DNA of 64,000 bases from Paucidesulfovibrio longus DSM 6739 (GTDB taxonomy: Bacteria; Desulfobacterota; Desulfovibrionia; Desulfovibrionales; Desulfovibrionaceae), in the NCBI RefSeq assembly GCF_000420485.1, contig NZ_ATVA01000019.1, positions 1-64,000 of the forward strand, written 5' to 3'. Below, piece after piece: positions 53,498-63,060 of the stretch. Numbering within the stretch: position 1 is the first letter of the stretch; each line of letters starts with the position of its first letter. Position numbers and translations under genes: made by a program. The notes beneath the pieces are model-generated. The model saw only the letters and a list, made by a program, of their open reading frames with translations, did no database searches and was not told where the DNA came from.

Positions 53498-54151
53498 ATG
53501 CGCGCGCGCACCGTTTCCTGGCTGCTCTCCCTGGGCCTGCACCTGGCCGCGCTTGTCCTGGTCCTGGTCCTGGCCCCGCCGGACTCGCTGCGCGCCATGC
53601 TCGGCGCGGAGCTGACAGACGAAGAGCTGGCCGCGATGCTGCCGCCCGAATACGCCGCGCCCCCGGACGAGACGGTCTACATCCCCATCAGCCCGAACAA
53701 GGTGCTCGTGACCTACGGCGGGCGCAACGCCACCGAGGAGGAGCTCTTCCGCGAGTTCGCCGAGGGCGGCGGTCTGGTGGGCGGCCTGGACCAGACCTCC
53801 TACGGACCCAAGATCCGCTTCGGAACCACCCTTTTCGAGCACTACCATTCCTATTACGTCAGCGGCCTTGTGGGCCACTTCCGCACGGACGACGGGCTGG
53901 ACGTCTACATCGTGGACGGGCGCAAGGATCCGCGCGTGAAAAAGCTCCTGCTGCACGTTCCCTCGCGCGGCTTCACCCGCGCCCTCACCGAGTACAACAG
54001 CCGCTACATCTATTCCTACGGGCCGAGCCTGCTTTCGACGGAACCGATCCAGGGCTCGGTGATGTTCATGGGCGACGGCGACAAAATCTATCGCCTGATG
54101 TGGATTCCAAAGGCGGGCAAGGCGCTCTACCCGGAGCGCGTCTATAAATGA
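53498..54151 (+). CDS. third component of the TolQR unit, atypical TonB/TolA-like
   Basis: 217 residues, one base after the tolR-type stop. One N-terminal membrane helix (about 7-27). It lacks the Pro-rich or long helical spacer and the C-terminal fold motif of TonB/TolA. The periplasmic part (about 60-215) has TYGGRNATEEELFREFAEGG, GLVGGLDQTSYGPKIRFG and FTRALTEYNSRYIYSYG. By position it should transmit force to the envelope, but sequence does not place it in a known family. Confidence 0.6.
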   Translation: MRARTVSWLLSLGLHLAALVLVLVLAPPDSLRAMLGAELTDEELAAMLPPEYAAPPDETVYIPISPNKVLVTYGGRNATEEELFREFAEGGGLVGGLDQTSYGPKIRFGTTLFEHYHSYYVSGLVGHFRTDDGLDVYIVDGRKDPRVKKLLLHVPSRGFTRALTEYNSRYIYSYGPSLLSTEPIQGSVMFMGDGDKIYRLMWIPKAGKALYPERVYK

Positions 54152-54203
54152 CCCTGCGTGTCCGGGGTCGCGCCGGGCGTTTTCGGACGCCCCCCTCCGG
54201 CGG

Positions 54204-54962
54204 CTAGGCTTCGGGCAGTTCCCGATAATCGAAGGTTTTCCCGTGCAGCTCCATGCAGGTCCGGTTCAGCAGGTCGGCCAGCTTTTCCGCGGCCTGCTCC
54301 GGGGTCACGAGCATGCCCTTCTCCTTCCAGGGACGAAACGCGCCCTGGACGTTTTCGGACTGTCCGCCTTCCGCGTTGCGCCCCTCCTTCTGCATGCGCG
54401 TCTCCACGATGCCGGGCCGGTACACGAACGCGGTGACCCGGTCCGTTTCCGCTGCGAGCTGGCGCATGTAATGCTCCTCGGCAGCCTTGGCCGCGCAATA
54501 GGCAGCCGTGCCGGGCAGCGTCTTCCGCGCCGCTCCGGACCCGAAGAACACGGCGAAGCCGGAGCCCTGGCGAAGCAGGGGAGGATAGCTGAAGCGCGCC
54601 AGCTGATAGGCCGCCTTGACGCTGGCGTCCATGACGTCGCAAAAAAGATTCTCCGGCAATTCCCAGGCCGAGGGTCCGGGAGCGAGCACCCCGGCCGCGT
54701 GGATGAATCCCTGGAAATCGCCGAGATCGCAGGCGCGCAGCACGAGGCGCTCCGCGACTTCGGCCTCGGCCGCGTTGCCGTGGACGCATTTGGCGCGCAC
54801 GCCCAGGTCGCGGCAGGCCTCGCAGGACTCCTGCAAATCGGATTCGGAACGGGCCGAAAGCACGAGGTTCACGCCCCGCGCCGCCAGGATCAGGGCCAGA
54901 GCCCGGCCTATCCCGCGCGACGCGCCGGTAACGATGAGGGTTTTGTTCCGGAAAAAACTCAT
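54204..54962 (-). CDS. short-chain dehydrogenase/reductase
   Basis: 252 residues. NAD(P) motif TGASRGIGRAL near the N-terminus, HAAGV, and the catalytic YxxxK as YCAAK. The Ser is in the FFGSGAA segment. Substrate not known. Convergent with the TolQR third gene and divergent from the aminotransferase, with only 53 bp between starts. Confidence 0.9.
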   Translation of the reverse strand: MSFFRNKTLIVTGASRGIGRALALILAARGVNLVLSARSESDLQESCEACRDLGVRAKCVHGNAAEAEVAERLVLRACDLGDFQGFIHAAGVLAPGPSAWELPENLFCDVMDASVKAAYQLARFSYPPLLRQGSGFAVFFGSGAARKTLPGTAAYCAAKAAEEHYMRQLAAETDRVTAFVYRPGIVETRMQKEGRNAEGGQSENVQGAFRPWKEKGMLVTPEQAAEKLADLLNRTCMELHGKTFDYRELPEA

Positions 54963-55015
54963 ATACGTTCACCCTTGGTTTAACGGATACCATTATTTCA
55001 GACAAGGATTCCATC

Positions 55016-56173
55016 ATGCCGATACGGCAAAGCAACCGTTGCGATCTTGTTAAACAATCGGACATCCGAAGCATGACCCTGGCCTGCGCCGAGCGGGGAG
55101 GCATCAACCTGGCCCAGGGAGTCTGCGACCTGGACGTGCCCGAACCCGTGCTCCAGGGAGCCGCCGACGCCATGCGCGAGGGCTACAACGTCTACACCCG
55201 CTTCGACGGCCTGCCGGAGCTGCGCCTGGCCATTGCCGAAAAGCAGCGCCGCTTCCAGGGGCTGAACCTGGACCCGGAAACGCAGATCGTGGTCAGCGCC
55301 GGGGCCACGGGCGCGTTCCAGGCCGCCTGCACCGCCTTGCTGGAGGCGGGCGACGAGGTGCTGCTCTTCGAACCCTACTACGGATACCACGTCAGCACGC
55401 TGCGGGCCATGGACGTGACCCCGCGCTTCGTGCCCCTGCACGCGCCGGACTGGAGCTTCGACGACGCCGAGCTGGAAGCCGCGGCCTCGCCCCGGCTGCG
55501 CGCCGTGGTCCTGAACACGCCCTGCAATCCCTGCGGCAAGGTCTTCAGCCGGGCCGAACTGGAACGCGTGGCGGACTTCTGCCAGGCCCACGATCTCTTC
55601 CTCTTCACGGACGAGATCTACGAACACTTCGTCTACGACGGCCTGGAGCACGTCTCCCCGGCCTGCCTGCCCGGCATGGAGGAACGGACCATCGCCATCT
55701 CCGGCGCGTCCAAGGTCTTCGCGGTCACGGGCTGGCGCCTGGGCTGGGCCTCTTGCCATCCCCGCTGGCGCGAGCCCATCGGCCACTTCAACGACCTCTA
55801 CTACGTCTGCGCCCCGGCTCCGCTCCAGATCGGCGTGGCGCGAGGCATCACCGGGCTGGGACAGGAATATTACCATGAGCTTGCCGAGGACCACGGCAAA
55901 AAGCGCGACCGCTTCTGCGAGGCCCTGAAAAACGCCGGGCTCGCGCCGCACGTTCCGCAGGGAGCATACTACGCCCTGGCCGACATTTCGAGCCTGCCGG
56001 GCCGGGACAGCCGCGAGCGGGCCATGCACCTGCTGGAGCGCACGGGAGTCGCCTGCGTTCCCGGCCGGGCCTTCTGGCACGACGGCGCGGGCGAGGGGCT
56101 GGCGCGGTTCTGCTTCGCCAAGCGCTGGCCGGAGCTGAACCAGGCCTGCGAACGGCTGGAGCGCCTGTCATGA
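55016..56173 (+). CDS. class I/II PLP aminotransferase
   Basis: 385 residues. PLP lysine K233 in SGASKVFAVTGWRLGW, NTPCNPCGKVFSR and FTDEIYEHFVYDG, close to the kynurenine/methionine-type (KAT/YbdL-like) group. Substrate is probably an amino acid with an aromatic or sulfur side chain; not certain. Its stop overlaps the methyltransferase start (ATGA). Confidence 0.88.
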   Translation: MPIRQSNRCDLVKQSDIRSMTLACAERGGINLAQGVCDLDVPEPVLQGAADAMREGYNVYTRFDGLPELRLAIAEKQRRFQGLNLDPETQIVVSAGATGAFQAACTALLEAGDEVLLFEPYYGYHVSTLRAMDVTPRFVPLHAPDWSFDDAELEAAASPRLRAVVLNTPCNPCGKVFSRAELERVADFCQAHDLFLFTDEIYEHFVYDGLEHVSPACLPGMEERTIAISGASKVFAVTGWRLGWASCHPRWREPIGHFNDLYYVCAPAPLQIGVARGITGLGQEYYHELAEDHGKKRDRFCEALKNAGLAPHVPQGAYYALADISSLPGRDSRERAMHLLERTGVACVPGRAFWHDGAGEGLARFCFAKRWPELNQACERLERLS

Positions 56174-56859
56174 GCGAGGATCCCAACCGAACCGACGAGT
56201 ACGCGGGCATCGCGCGGGCCTACGACCCGTTGCTGAACCCTTTTCTGGACCGGCCGCGCCTGGGCGTGACCGAACTGGTGCTGCGCTGCCTGCGTTCCTT
56301 CGAATCCGAGGAGGAGCAAGGCTCCGCAGCCGCCCCGCCTCCCCCTGTTCTGGACCTTTGCTGCGGCACGGGCAGGCAGGCCGTGCTGCTGCGGCGCGAG
56401 GGGCTGCGCGTCCAGGGAGTGGACATCTCCCCGGCCATGCTCGACGTGGCCCGCAGGCAAAGCCCCCCGGACATCGTATATTATGAAGAGGACGCCTCGG
56501 CCACGCACTTCGCGGACCGCAGCTTCGGCTGCGTCTGCGTTTCCATGGCCCTGCACGAAAAGGCTCCGGCCCTGCGCGAGGCCATCGTGGAGGAGGCCCT
56601 GCGCCTGCTCCTGCCGGGAGGCTCGCTGGTCCTGCTGGACTACCGTCTGCCGGAAACCTGGAGCGGCCGGGCAATGATGCGGCTGAGCGCGCTCGTGGAA
56701 CGCATGGCCGGGCGGGAGCACTACGCCAACTATCGGCAGTTCCTGGCCGGAGGCGGCATGCGCGCCCTGCTGGGAGCCTCGCGCCTGCCCTTCCGGCGTG
56801 TGGAGACGTACTTCCAGGGCGCGCTGGGCCTCTACCGCGTCTTCACCAGGGATGAATGA
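56170..56859 (+). CDS. class I SAM-dependent methyltransferase
   Basis: 229 residues. Motif I VLDLCCGTGRQAVLL, then VQGVDISPAMLDVAR and a motif IV region FGCVCVSMALHEK. Similar to small-molecule methyltransferases of the UbiE type. Substrate unknown. Sits between the aminotransferase (4-bp overlap) and an SRAP gene. Confidence 0.82.
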   Translation: MSEDPNRTDEYAGIARAYDPLLNPFLDRPRLGVTELVLRCLRSFESEEEQGSAAAPPPPVLDLCCGTGRQAVLLRREGLRVQGVDISPAMLDVARRQSPPDIVYYEEDASATHFADRSFGCVCVSMALHEKAPALREAIVEEALRLLLPGGSLVLLDYRLPETWSGRAMMRLSALVERMAGREHYANYRQFLAGGGMRALLGASRLPFRRVETYFQGALGLYRVFTRDE

Positions 56860-56861
56860 CC

Positions 56862-57644
56862 ATGTGCGGACGGTTCGGATTCAACCTGACCAAGCGGGAC
56901 ATCGAGGACGGCTTCGGGGTGTTCGTGGAAGGGGACGGCCCCGCCCCGGACTACAACATCGCGCCCGACCCCACGGGCCTGCGGCCTGTCCTGGCCGTGC
57001 TGCGCATGGGCCGGGAGCGTCTGCTGGCGGGCATGGCCTGGGGACTGGTCCCGCCCTGGTCGCAGGACCGGCGTCGCCACTTCGTCAACGCCCGCGCGGA
57101 AACGGCCCTGGACAAGCCCTCCTTCAAGCACGCCATGCGTCACCGCCGCTGTCTGGTGCCCGCGGGGCTGTATTATGAATGGAAGACGGAGCCGCGCCTG
57201 GTGCCGGGCAGCCTGCCGGGAACGGCGGCCTCCGGGAGCGGGAAGGCTCCGGCGGAAGGCGGGACGAAGCGCCGCCCCGCAGCGGGAGCGAAAACGCCCT
57301 GGGTCTTCACCCTGCAAGGCGGCGCGCCCTTTGCCCTGGCCGCCATCTGGGAACACAACGAGAACGCCGGCTCCGGACTGGCCGTGCTGACCACTCCGGC
57401 CAATGCCCTGGTCGCGCCCGTGCATGACCGCATGCCCCTGATTCTCCCGCCCGAAGCCTACGACGCCTGGCTTGACCCGTTCGCGCCCCTCGACGAGATC
57501 GCCCCTTTGCTCGCGCCCTTTCCGGCGGAAAAAATGCGCGGCTGGCCCGTGTCCCGCCGGGTCAACAACCCGTCGAACCACGGGCCGGAACTCATGGAGC
57601 GGCTTGCGGACGAAACGCCCGCAGAAAGAGAAAAACGGGGATAA
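56862..57644 (+). CDS. SRAP/YedK-family DNA-protein crosslink protein
   Basis: 260 residues. The ATG at 56862 is chosen over 56856 because SRAP needs Cys as residue 2 after Met removal (MCGRFG). That Cys links to abasic DNA. Further family residues: FVNARAET (Asn/Glu), YYEWK (Glu) and PVHDRMPLIL (His). A disordered insert (about 115-140) is present. Protects abasic sites in single-stranded DNA. Confidence 0.92.
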   Translation: MCGRFGFNLTKRDIEDGFGVFVEGDGPAPDYNIAPDPTGLRPVLAVLRMGRERLLAGMAWGLVPPWSQDRRRHFVNARAETALDKPSFKHAMRHRRCLVPAGLYYEWKTEPRLVPGSLPGTAASGSGKAPAEGGTKRRPAAGAKTPWVFTLQGGAPFALAAIWEHNENAGSGLAVLTTPANALVAPVHDRMPLILPPEAYDAWLDPFAPLDEIAPLLAPFPAEKMRGWPVSRRVNNPSNHGPELMERLADETPAEREKRG

Positions 57645-57653
57645 AACCGGGAA

Positions 57654-60600
57654 TCAGCCCTTGTCCTTGCCGATCCTGTTGCGCAGCTTGGCCAGCCGCC
57701 GGGCGCGGCGGCCGAACCGCAGGATCTCCTCGCGCCAGTTCAGGGCGGCCAGGGTCAGCACGTTCATGATCAGGCCCATGCTCAGCAGCACGAGCGCGTT
57801 GTAGATCGTGGTGCTGCCCCAGACGTTGACGAAGGGCAGCATCTTCTGCGGCACGAACATGGGATACGGCAGGTTCCAGTCCTTCATGGCCCCTTCCAGC
57901 CCGGTTTCGGCCCGCGCCGGGTCGAGGTCCATCTGCTCGCGCACCAGCTCCTCGAACTTCTTCTCCCCCAGGGTCACGGCGTCATGGATGTTCTTGTTGC
58001 CGTACTTGTACTTGTGCGTCTCGCGGAAAGTCTCCAGCTCCGCCTCCAGGCGTGCGCGCTCCGCGGCCAGCCCCGGCTCCTCCGGGGTTCCCTGGGCATC
58101 GTGCAGCTCCAGCTTGACCTGCCGCAGCTCGTCCGAAAGCTCGGAGTGCCGCGAGTGGTAGCTGTTGTTGTTCTCCTGGAGCACCAGCAGCCCCTCGTAG
58201 GCCCAGCGCGATGGCATCATCTGGCAAATCTCGGGGATCGGGCTGTTCTCCACGATGGTCAGGCTCTTGTTCATCTTCTCGTATTCGATGAGCGCGCCGC
58301 CCAGGATGATCTGGGGCACGAGCATCAGGGGCACGATGTTCTGCGCGGCCCGGCCCGAAAGGCGCGGCAGCGAGGAGATGAACAGTCCCGCGGAAAGGCT
58401 CGTATAGGAAAGCAGCGTCAGATAGGCGATGTACGGCAGGGCCAGCTCGCGCACCTCCACGATGAGGAACCCCAGAAGCACGAAGAGCACGTTCTGGGCC
58501 AGTGCAAAGGGCAGAAGCACGAGCAGCTTGGCCGCGAGATAGGTCCGGCTGGTCATGTCCAGCATGCGCTCGCGCATGAACAGGGAGGAATCCCCGATGA
58601 TCTCGCCCACGGAGTTGGTCATGGACAGGAACAGGGTCACGATCACGGCCACGAAGAGAAAGATGCCGAAGAGGTCGTTGGTGTAGAGCGAGTAGTCCCC
58701 CGCCGGGGTGTAGCGCAGGATGAAGCCCACGCCCGCTCCGAGCAGCGGCGCTTCCAGAAAGGTGATCAGCAGGTTGGAGCGGTCGCGGATCTTGCTGCGG
58801 TAGTTGCGGGAGAGCAGCGTGCGGAACTGCACGAAGCGCTCGCGCGCGCCGATGGCGGGCTTGGGCGGCAGGATGTCCGAGCTGGGCAGCTTGATGCTCG
58901 AAAGCCAGGCGTCGATGGCCGTGCTCTCGTACTCCCGCTTCCAATAGGCCGGGGAATATTTCCGCTTGCCGAGCACGCTGCCGTCGATGTCGCGCAGGGA
59001 CTCCTCCAGGCTGTCCAGCAGGATGTTCGGCTGCACGGTCTTGCAGTTCGGACACTCCACCACGATGCGGCCCTTGCGCGCGTCGCGCTCCATGTGGCGC
59101 TTGAAGTATTCCAGCCCGGCATAGGCCGTGCCGTAGAAGGCCAGCTTGCCGCCGTGGTCCAGCAGCACGACCTTGTTGAAGCTCTTGTAGATCTTGGAGC
59201 TGGGCTGATGGATGACGCAGACCACGATCTTGCCGCGCAGGGTGATGTCCGCCAGCAGCTCGATGATTTTTTCCGAATCCTTGGACGAGAGGCCGGACGT
59301 GGGCTCGTCGAGCATGTAGATGTCCGCGTCCGTGAGCAGCTCCAGGCCGATGTTCAGCCGCTTGCGCTCGCCGCCGGACAGGGTCTTGTCCGTGGCGTCG
59401 CCCACGCGCAGGTCGCGCCGCTCGGTCAGGCTGATGTCGCTGAGGGTCACGTCGATCTTGGCGTTGAGTTCTTCCTCGCTCTTGTCCGGAAACCGCAGCT
59501 TCGCGTAATAATACAAATTTTCGTAAACAGTGAGATTCGCCAGCAGCAAGTCCTCCTGGGGCACATAGCCCAGGTGGTGCTTGAGCATGGAATATTCGTC
59601 GTGCAGGTCGTACTCGTCCACGCGCACCTGGCCGGAAGTGGGCTTTTCCAGCCCGCTCATGACCCGCAGGACCGTGGATTTTCCGCTGCCGCTGGGGCCC
59701 ATGATCGCGGCCAGCTCGCCGTACTCGATGTCGAAGGACACGCCGTCCAGGCCCACGGTGCCGTCCTCGAAGACGTGGTGCAGCTTGTCCGCCACGAGCT
59801 TGTTGAAGCTGAACGCGGCCTTGCGCAGCCTGCCCGCCTCCAGGTCCAGGGTCAGGTAGTTGCCGTGCACGAACAGGGTGTCGCCGTGCCGCAGCTCCAG
59901 CGGCCCCCGGCTGGGCCGATTGTTCAGGTAGACCTGATAGGGGCAGTCCTGCGGGTCGAAGCGCACCCGGCCCCGCTCGCGGTCCACCCGGAACAGGGCG
60001 TGCCAGCGGTCCGGCAGCTCGTCATGGATGAAGAGGTCGCCGCGCACCGAGTTGCTCAGGCGGTATTCCTCGCGTCCGTCGTCCAGGGAAAGCTCCCGCT
60101 TGGCGTTCAGCGAGTAGAACAGCTCGCGCAGGTTCATGCGGAAGCCGTTGACGAAGATGTCGTCGTCCAGATTGACCTGGACCGCGTCGCGCACGAGCTG
60201 GTCGTTGACGTTGACCACGGCGAAGGGGTCGAGCATCTTCAGGCCGATGCGCGCGCCCCGGAACTCCAGCTTGAGCACGTCGTTCTCGCCCGGCTGCTCG
60301 CTGTAGCCCGGCTCCAGGTCGTTCTGGGTCACGTAGCGGTCCGCGTTCAGCGGGTTGACCTTGTTCTCGAAGTAGGCCTTGAGGTCGTGGTGCTTGAGCG
60401 AGTAGCCGTCGAAGAGAATGCGGTAGTTGTGGGAAACGCGCGTGGAGATGTTCTTGCGCAGCTCGTAGCCGTCCACCACGACTTCGTGGCCGTCGCACTT
60501 CTTGGTGATGCAGTAGAGGTTGCGGATCTTGTAGATCAGCACGTCCAGGCCGGGAAAGGGCAGATACACGTCGGCCGTTTCCAGGTCGCCGGTGACGCGC

Positions 60601-61073
60601 AGGGAGATGATGCTCGACCTGCGGAAGATTTCCGGGTCGGCCTCGGTGAGGCCGAAATTCGCCTCGATGAAGCGCATGTCCCACTCGGAAACCTGGAGCA
60701 GCTTGGCCATGGCCCTGGCCAGGCGGCGCTCCACGCTTTCGGCCGTATCCGCGATGATGAACTCGTAGACGATGATCAGGCAGTAGAGTTTTTCCTGATA
60801 GGAGAGCCGCCCGTCCAGGGTGCGGCAAACCGCGCCCAGGTCCAGGCTGCGGGAGAGGAATTCCTCGAACTGGTCGCGGAAATGGCTGACCACGTCCGAG
60901 GGGTAGAGGTGGCCGTAGAAACTATCGATGAAGTCGCGGCGCTGTTCCGAGACCTTTTTCCCGGCCTGGGCGATGAGCGCGAGAAGCTTGAGCACCTCTG
61001 CGGCGAGGCTGTCCTCGAAGTGTTCCTCGGTGCGGGAGCGACCGTTGCGGCGGCCTGGGGCTTGCCGAAGCAT
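57654..61073 (-). CDS. fusion of TerB-like, FHA-like, ABC ATPase and ABC-2 permease domains
   Basis: 1139 residues; the start at 61073 has GGAGAAGA in front. Order: TerB-like helical domain (about 20-145), a beta-rich region ending in an FHA-like fold (about 340-425: LSNSVRGDLFIHDELPDRWH (in part), LNNRPSRGPLELRHGDTLF). ABC ATPase follows (about 430-690): Walker A GPSGSGKST, signature LSGGERKRL near 564, Walker B MLDEPTSGLSS, H-loop VIHQPS. The ABC-2 permease (about 780-1139) has a long coiled coil between its last two helices. The NBD-before-TMD order is ABCG-like; Mycobacterium Rv1747 also has FHA-ABC-ABC2. Exported substrate unknown; phospho-regulation through FHA is inferred. A phosphatase and STAS gene lie upstream in the same direction. 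Confidence 0.87.
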   Translation of the reverse strand: MLRQAPGRRNGRSRTEEHFEDSLAAEVLKLLALIAQAGKKVSEQRRDFIDSFYGHLYPSDVVSHFRDQFEEFLSRSLDLGAVCRTLDGRLSYQEKLYCLIIVYEFIIADTAESVERRLARAMAKLLQVSEWDMRFIEANFGLTEADPEIFRRSSIISLRVTGDLETADVYLPFPGLDVLIYKIRNLYCITKKCDGHEVVVDGYELRKNISTRVSHNYRILFDGYSLKHHDLKAYFENKVNPLNADRYVTQNDLEPGYSEQPGENDVLKLEFRGARIGLKMLDPFAVVNVNDQLVRDAVQVNLDDDIFVNGFRMNLRELFYSLNAKRELSLDDGREEYRLSNSVRGDLFIHDELPDRWHALFRVDRERGRVRFDPQDCPYQVYLNNRPSRGPLELRHGDTLFVHGNYLTLDLEAGRLRKAAFSFNKLVADKLHHVFEDGTVGLDGVSFDIEYGELAAIMGPSGSGKSTVLRVMSGLEKPTSGQVRVDEYDLHDEYSMLKHHLGYVPQEDLLLANLTVYENLYYYAKLRFPDKSEEELNAKIDVTLSDISLTERRDLRVGDATDKTLSGGERKRLNIGLELLTDADIYMLDEPTSGLSSKDSEKIIELLADITLRGKIVVCVIHQPSSKIYKSFNKVVLLDHGGKLAFYGTAYAGLEYFKRHMERDARKGRIVVECPNCKTVQPNILLDSLEESLRDIDGSVLGKRKYSPAYWKREYESTAIDAWLSSIKLPSSDILPPKPAIGARERFVQFRTLLSRNYRSKIRDRSNLLITFLEAPLLGAGVGFILRYTPAGDYSLYTNDLFGIFLFVAVIVTLFLSMTNSVGEIIGDSSLFMRERMLDMTSRTYLAAKLLVLLPFALAQNVLFVLLGFLIVEVRELALPYIAYLTLLSYTSLSAGLFISSLPRLSGRAAQNIVPLMLVPQIILGGALIEYEKMNKSLTIVENSPIPEICQMMPSRWAYEGLLVLQENNNSYHSRHSELSDELRQVKLELHDAQGTPEEPGLAAERARLEAELETFRETHKYKYGNKNIHDAVTLGEKKFEELVREQMDLDPARAETGLEGAMKDWNLPYPMFVPQKMLPFVNVWGSTTIYNALVLLSMGLIMNVLTLAALNWREEILRFGRRARRLAKLRNRIGKDKG

Positions 61074-61200
61074 TCTTCTCCTGCCGTTCCGGAGTCTGCG
61101 CCGGGGCGGCGGCGCCACGGCCCGAAACTTCGGGCGCGCCCGGCCGGGGCGGAGGCCCCCGCCGGATCACGCCCGGATCAAAGTTCTTCGGAAGGCGCGG

Positions 61201-61626
61201 CTACTTGTAGCCGGCCAGGATGAACCAGTAGTCGAGATCCCCCTCGCAGTCCACGAGGGTGGCCTTGACGTGGAACGTGCCGCTCCACTCCGGCTTCACC
61301 GTTACGGACACGGGAATCCCCTTGCCCGAACTCTCGGCCACGACCTTCCAGTTCTCGTCGAACATCTGGAGCTTGATCTCCTTGACGCCGACATCGCCCT
61401 GGAAGTGGAAGAAATAGTCGATGCCCGTGGTCAGCTGGGTGTCGAAATAATAGGACTTGCCCTTGCCCAGCTCGCCGATCTGGATATCGTCCTTGACGCT
61501 GTATCCCTCGTTCTCGTACTTGAGCACCTGCTCGTAGGCAGGCTTGCGGATGTCCATGCGTCCGGCCAGTGCCAGCGCGGGAACGAGCAGGAGCGCCGCC
61601 AGGATTGCGATTGTGCGTGCCTTCAT
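61201..61626 (-). CDS. small secreted protein
   Basis: 141 residues, signal peptide ending LALA (about 21). The rest is a beta-rich domain (YYFDTQLTTGIDYFFHFQGD, WSGTFHVKATLVDCEGDLDY) resembling periplasmic binding or lipid-handling modules; single Cys. Four bases after the upstream secreted protein. No known family. Confidence 0.7.
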   Translation of the reverse strand: MKARTIAILAALLLVPALALAGRMDIRKPAYEQVLKYENEGYSVKDDIQIGELGKGKSYYFDTQLTTGIDYFFHFQGDVGVKEIKLQMFDENWKVVAESSGKGIPVSVTVKPEWSGTFHVKATLVDCEGDLDYWFILAGYK

Positions 61627-61630
61627 GTCC

Positions 61631-62437
61631 CTACCCTCTCTCGATCATGGCGACCAGCTCCGAGGAGATCTGGTTCAGGCGCTTGATGTTCTCCGCGGGA
61701 ACCGGGTTGCGGTACCCGACGTTGACCAGCCGGCGCAGTTCGGGCAGGGCCGTGAGAATGGCCTGCACGGCCGGATTCCGCTTGGCTTCGGGCTCCATGC
61801 CGCTGAGCTGCTTCTCGAAGTAGTCCGCCAGATTGGGCTGGTAGAGAACCGAGGAGCTGTGTTCCGGATAGATGCCCTTGGCCAGCTGCTGGGAGGTGAC
61901 GCGCAGGCCCTCGAGCCAGCCGCCCACCCGCACCAGCGTGGCCACGTCCTGGTCGCCGAGCTGGTCCATCTCCATCTCGATGAGGTAGCGCAGGGCGTCC
62001 AGCTCGTCGCGCAGCTCGTCCCAGCGGCCCTGGTTGGCCAGATCCTCGAAGGTCTTGCTGCGGTCGAGGATGGTCTCCTGGACCTGAAGTTCCTCGGCCA
62101 GGGTGATGACGATGACGATGACCTGTCCGAGCTTGGTCTTGTCCTCGGCCAGAATGGCCACGAGGCCGTCCGCAGCGCGCACGCCCAGGTTCATGGCGCG
62201 CATGTAGTTGTCCTGATAGTCGTACCGCTCGTTGAAGACGGCCGCCTCGTTCCAGTTGGTGTCCCCGAGCCTGTCGATGGCCAGAAACATTTCCGCCGGG
62301 GACGGCAGGGCCACGTTCAGGGAAAACTCCTTCTTCTCGGCCTCGGTGAGAGACTGCGAGAAGGCCGGGCCGGCGGCCAGCACGAGCTGGGCCAGCAGGA
62401 CGGCGAGGAGAACAAGGGTGGTCGATCGCTTGCTCAT
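61631..62437 (-). CDS. secreted helical protein of unknown function
   Basis: 268 residues from the ATG after AGAGG; signal peptide to about 27 (ending AFSQ). The mature chain is mostly alpha-helical with conserved-looking segments YQDNYMRAMNLGVRAADG, ELQVQETILDRSKTFEDL and IKRLNQISSELVAMIE. Probably periplasmic, same transcript as the next secreted protein and the ABC fusion. Confidence 0.7.
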   Translation of the reverse strand: MSKRSTTLVLLAVLLAQLVLAAGPAFSQSLTEAEKKEFSLNVALPSPAEMFLAIDRLGDTNWNEAAVFNERYDYQDNYMRAMNLGVRAADGLVAILAEDKTKLGQVIVIVITLAEELQVQETILDRSKTFEDLANQGRWDELRDELDALRYLIEMEMDQLGDQDVATLVRVGGWLEGLRVTSQQLAKGIYPEHSSSVLYQPNLADYFEKQLSGMEPEAKRNPAVQAILTALPELRRLVNVGYRNPVPAENIKRLNQISSELVAMIERG

Positions 62438-62560
62438 GCGTATACCTCTGCTCGAATGTTCATCACAGGGCAATGCCGCGAAAAGGACGCGTACCCCGCC
62501 ATAGTGGGGCAAGATACCAGTAGGGAATGGAAATGTAAAACGGCAAGGACGATTCCGTCG

Positions 62561-62905
62561 TCACTCCCCGCGCGCGCGGCTTGCGGCCGCCTCCGGGTCG
62601 TGCTCGATGGGAATCAGCTGCTGAAGCCCGGCGATGTGCATGACCTCCTCCACCAGCGCCTGAGGCCGATAGAGCACCATGCGCAGGCCTTTCCCGGCCA
62701 GAGCGCGGGCGTTGCGCAGCAACAGCCCCATGCCCATGGAAGCCATGAACGACACTCCGCCCATGTCCACGACCACGGAGCGTCCGACCTGGGCCACGCC
62801 CCGGGTGAAGGCGGACTCGATGTCCTTGATGCCCGCGGCGTCCATGCGCCCGGACAGGGCCACCCGGTTCAGCCCGTCGGCGTCTTCCAAGACAGTGAAC
62901 TCCAT
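62561..62905 (-). CDS. STAS-domain anti-sigma factor antagonist
   Basis: 114 residues after AAGGAGGAGGA. STAS fold with the phospho-site region VSFMASMGMGLLLRNA (the Ser of ASMG corresponds to the SpoIIAA/RsbV site). ATP-dependent partner-switching proteins bind such antagonists; no anti-sigma kinase gene is in the window. Lies 155 bp after a SpoIIE-type phosphatase gene that could dephosphorylate it. Confidence 0.87.
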   Translation of the reverse strand: MEFTVLEDADGLNRVALSGRMDAAGIKDIESAFTRGVAQVGRSVVVDMGGVSFMASMGMGLLLRNARALAGKGLRMVLYRPQALVEEVMHIAGLQQLIPIEHDPEAAASRARGE

Positions 62906-63060
62906 TCCTCCTCCTTGGCGTCCCGGCGGCACGCGCCGAAAGACGTTCCGGCCCGACGGGCCGGATGCGCGCAAAAAGCCGCCGAGGCATTATGTATCCG
63001 GCTTTTCGGGGGAAGGCAACCGGGACGGGGAGAGTGCGCCATGTTCCCGGAAGAGAAAAA

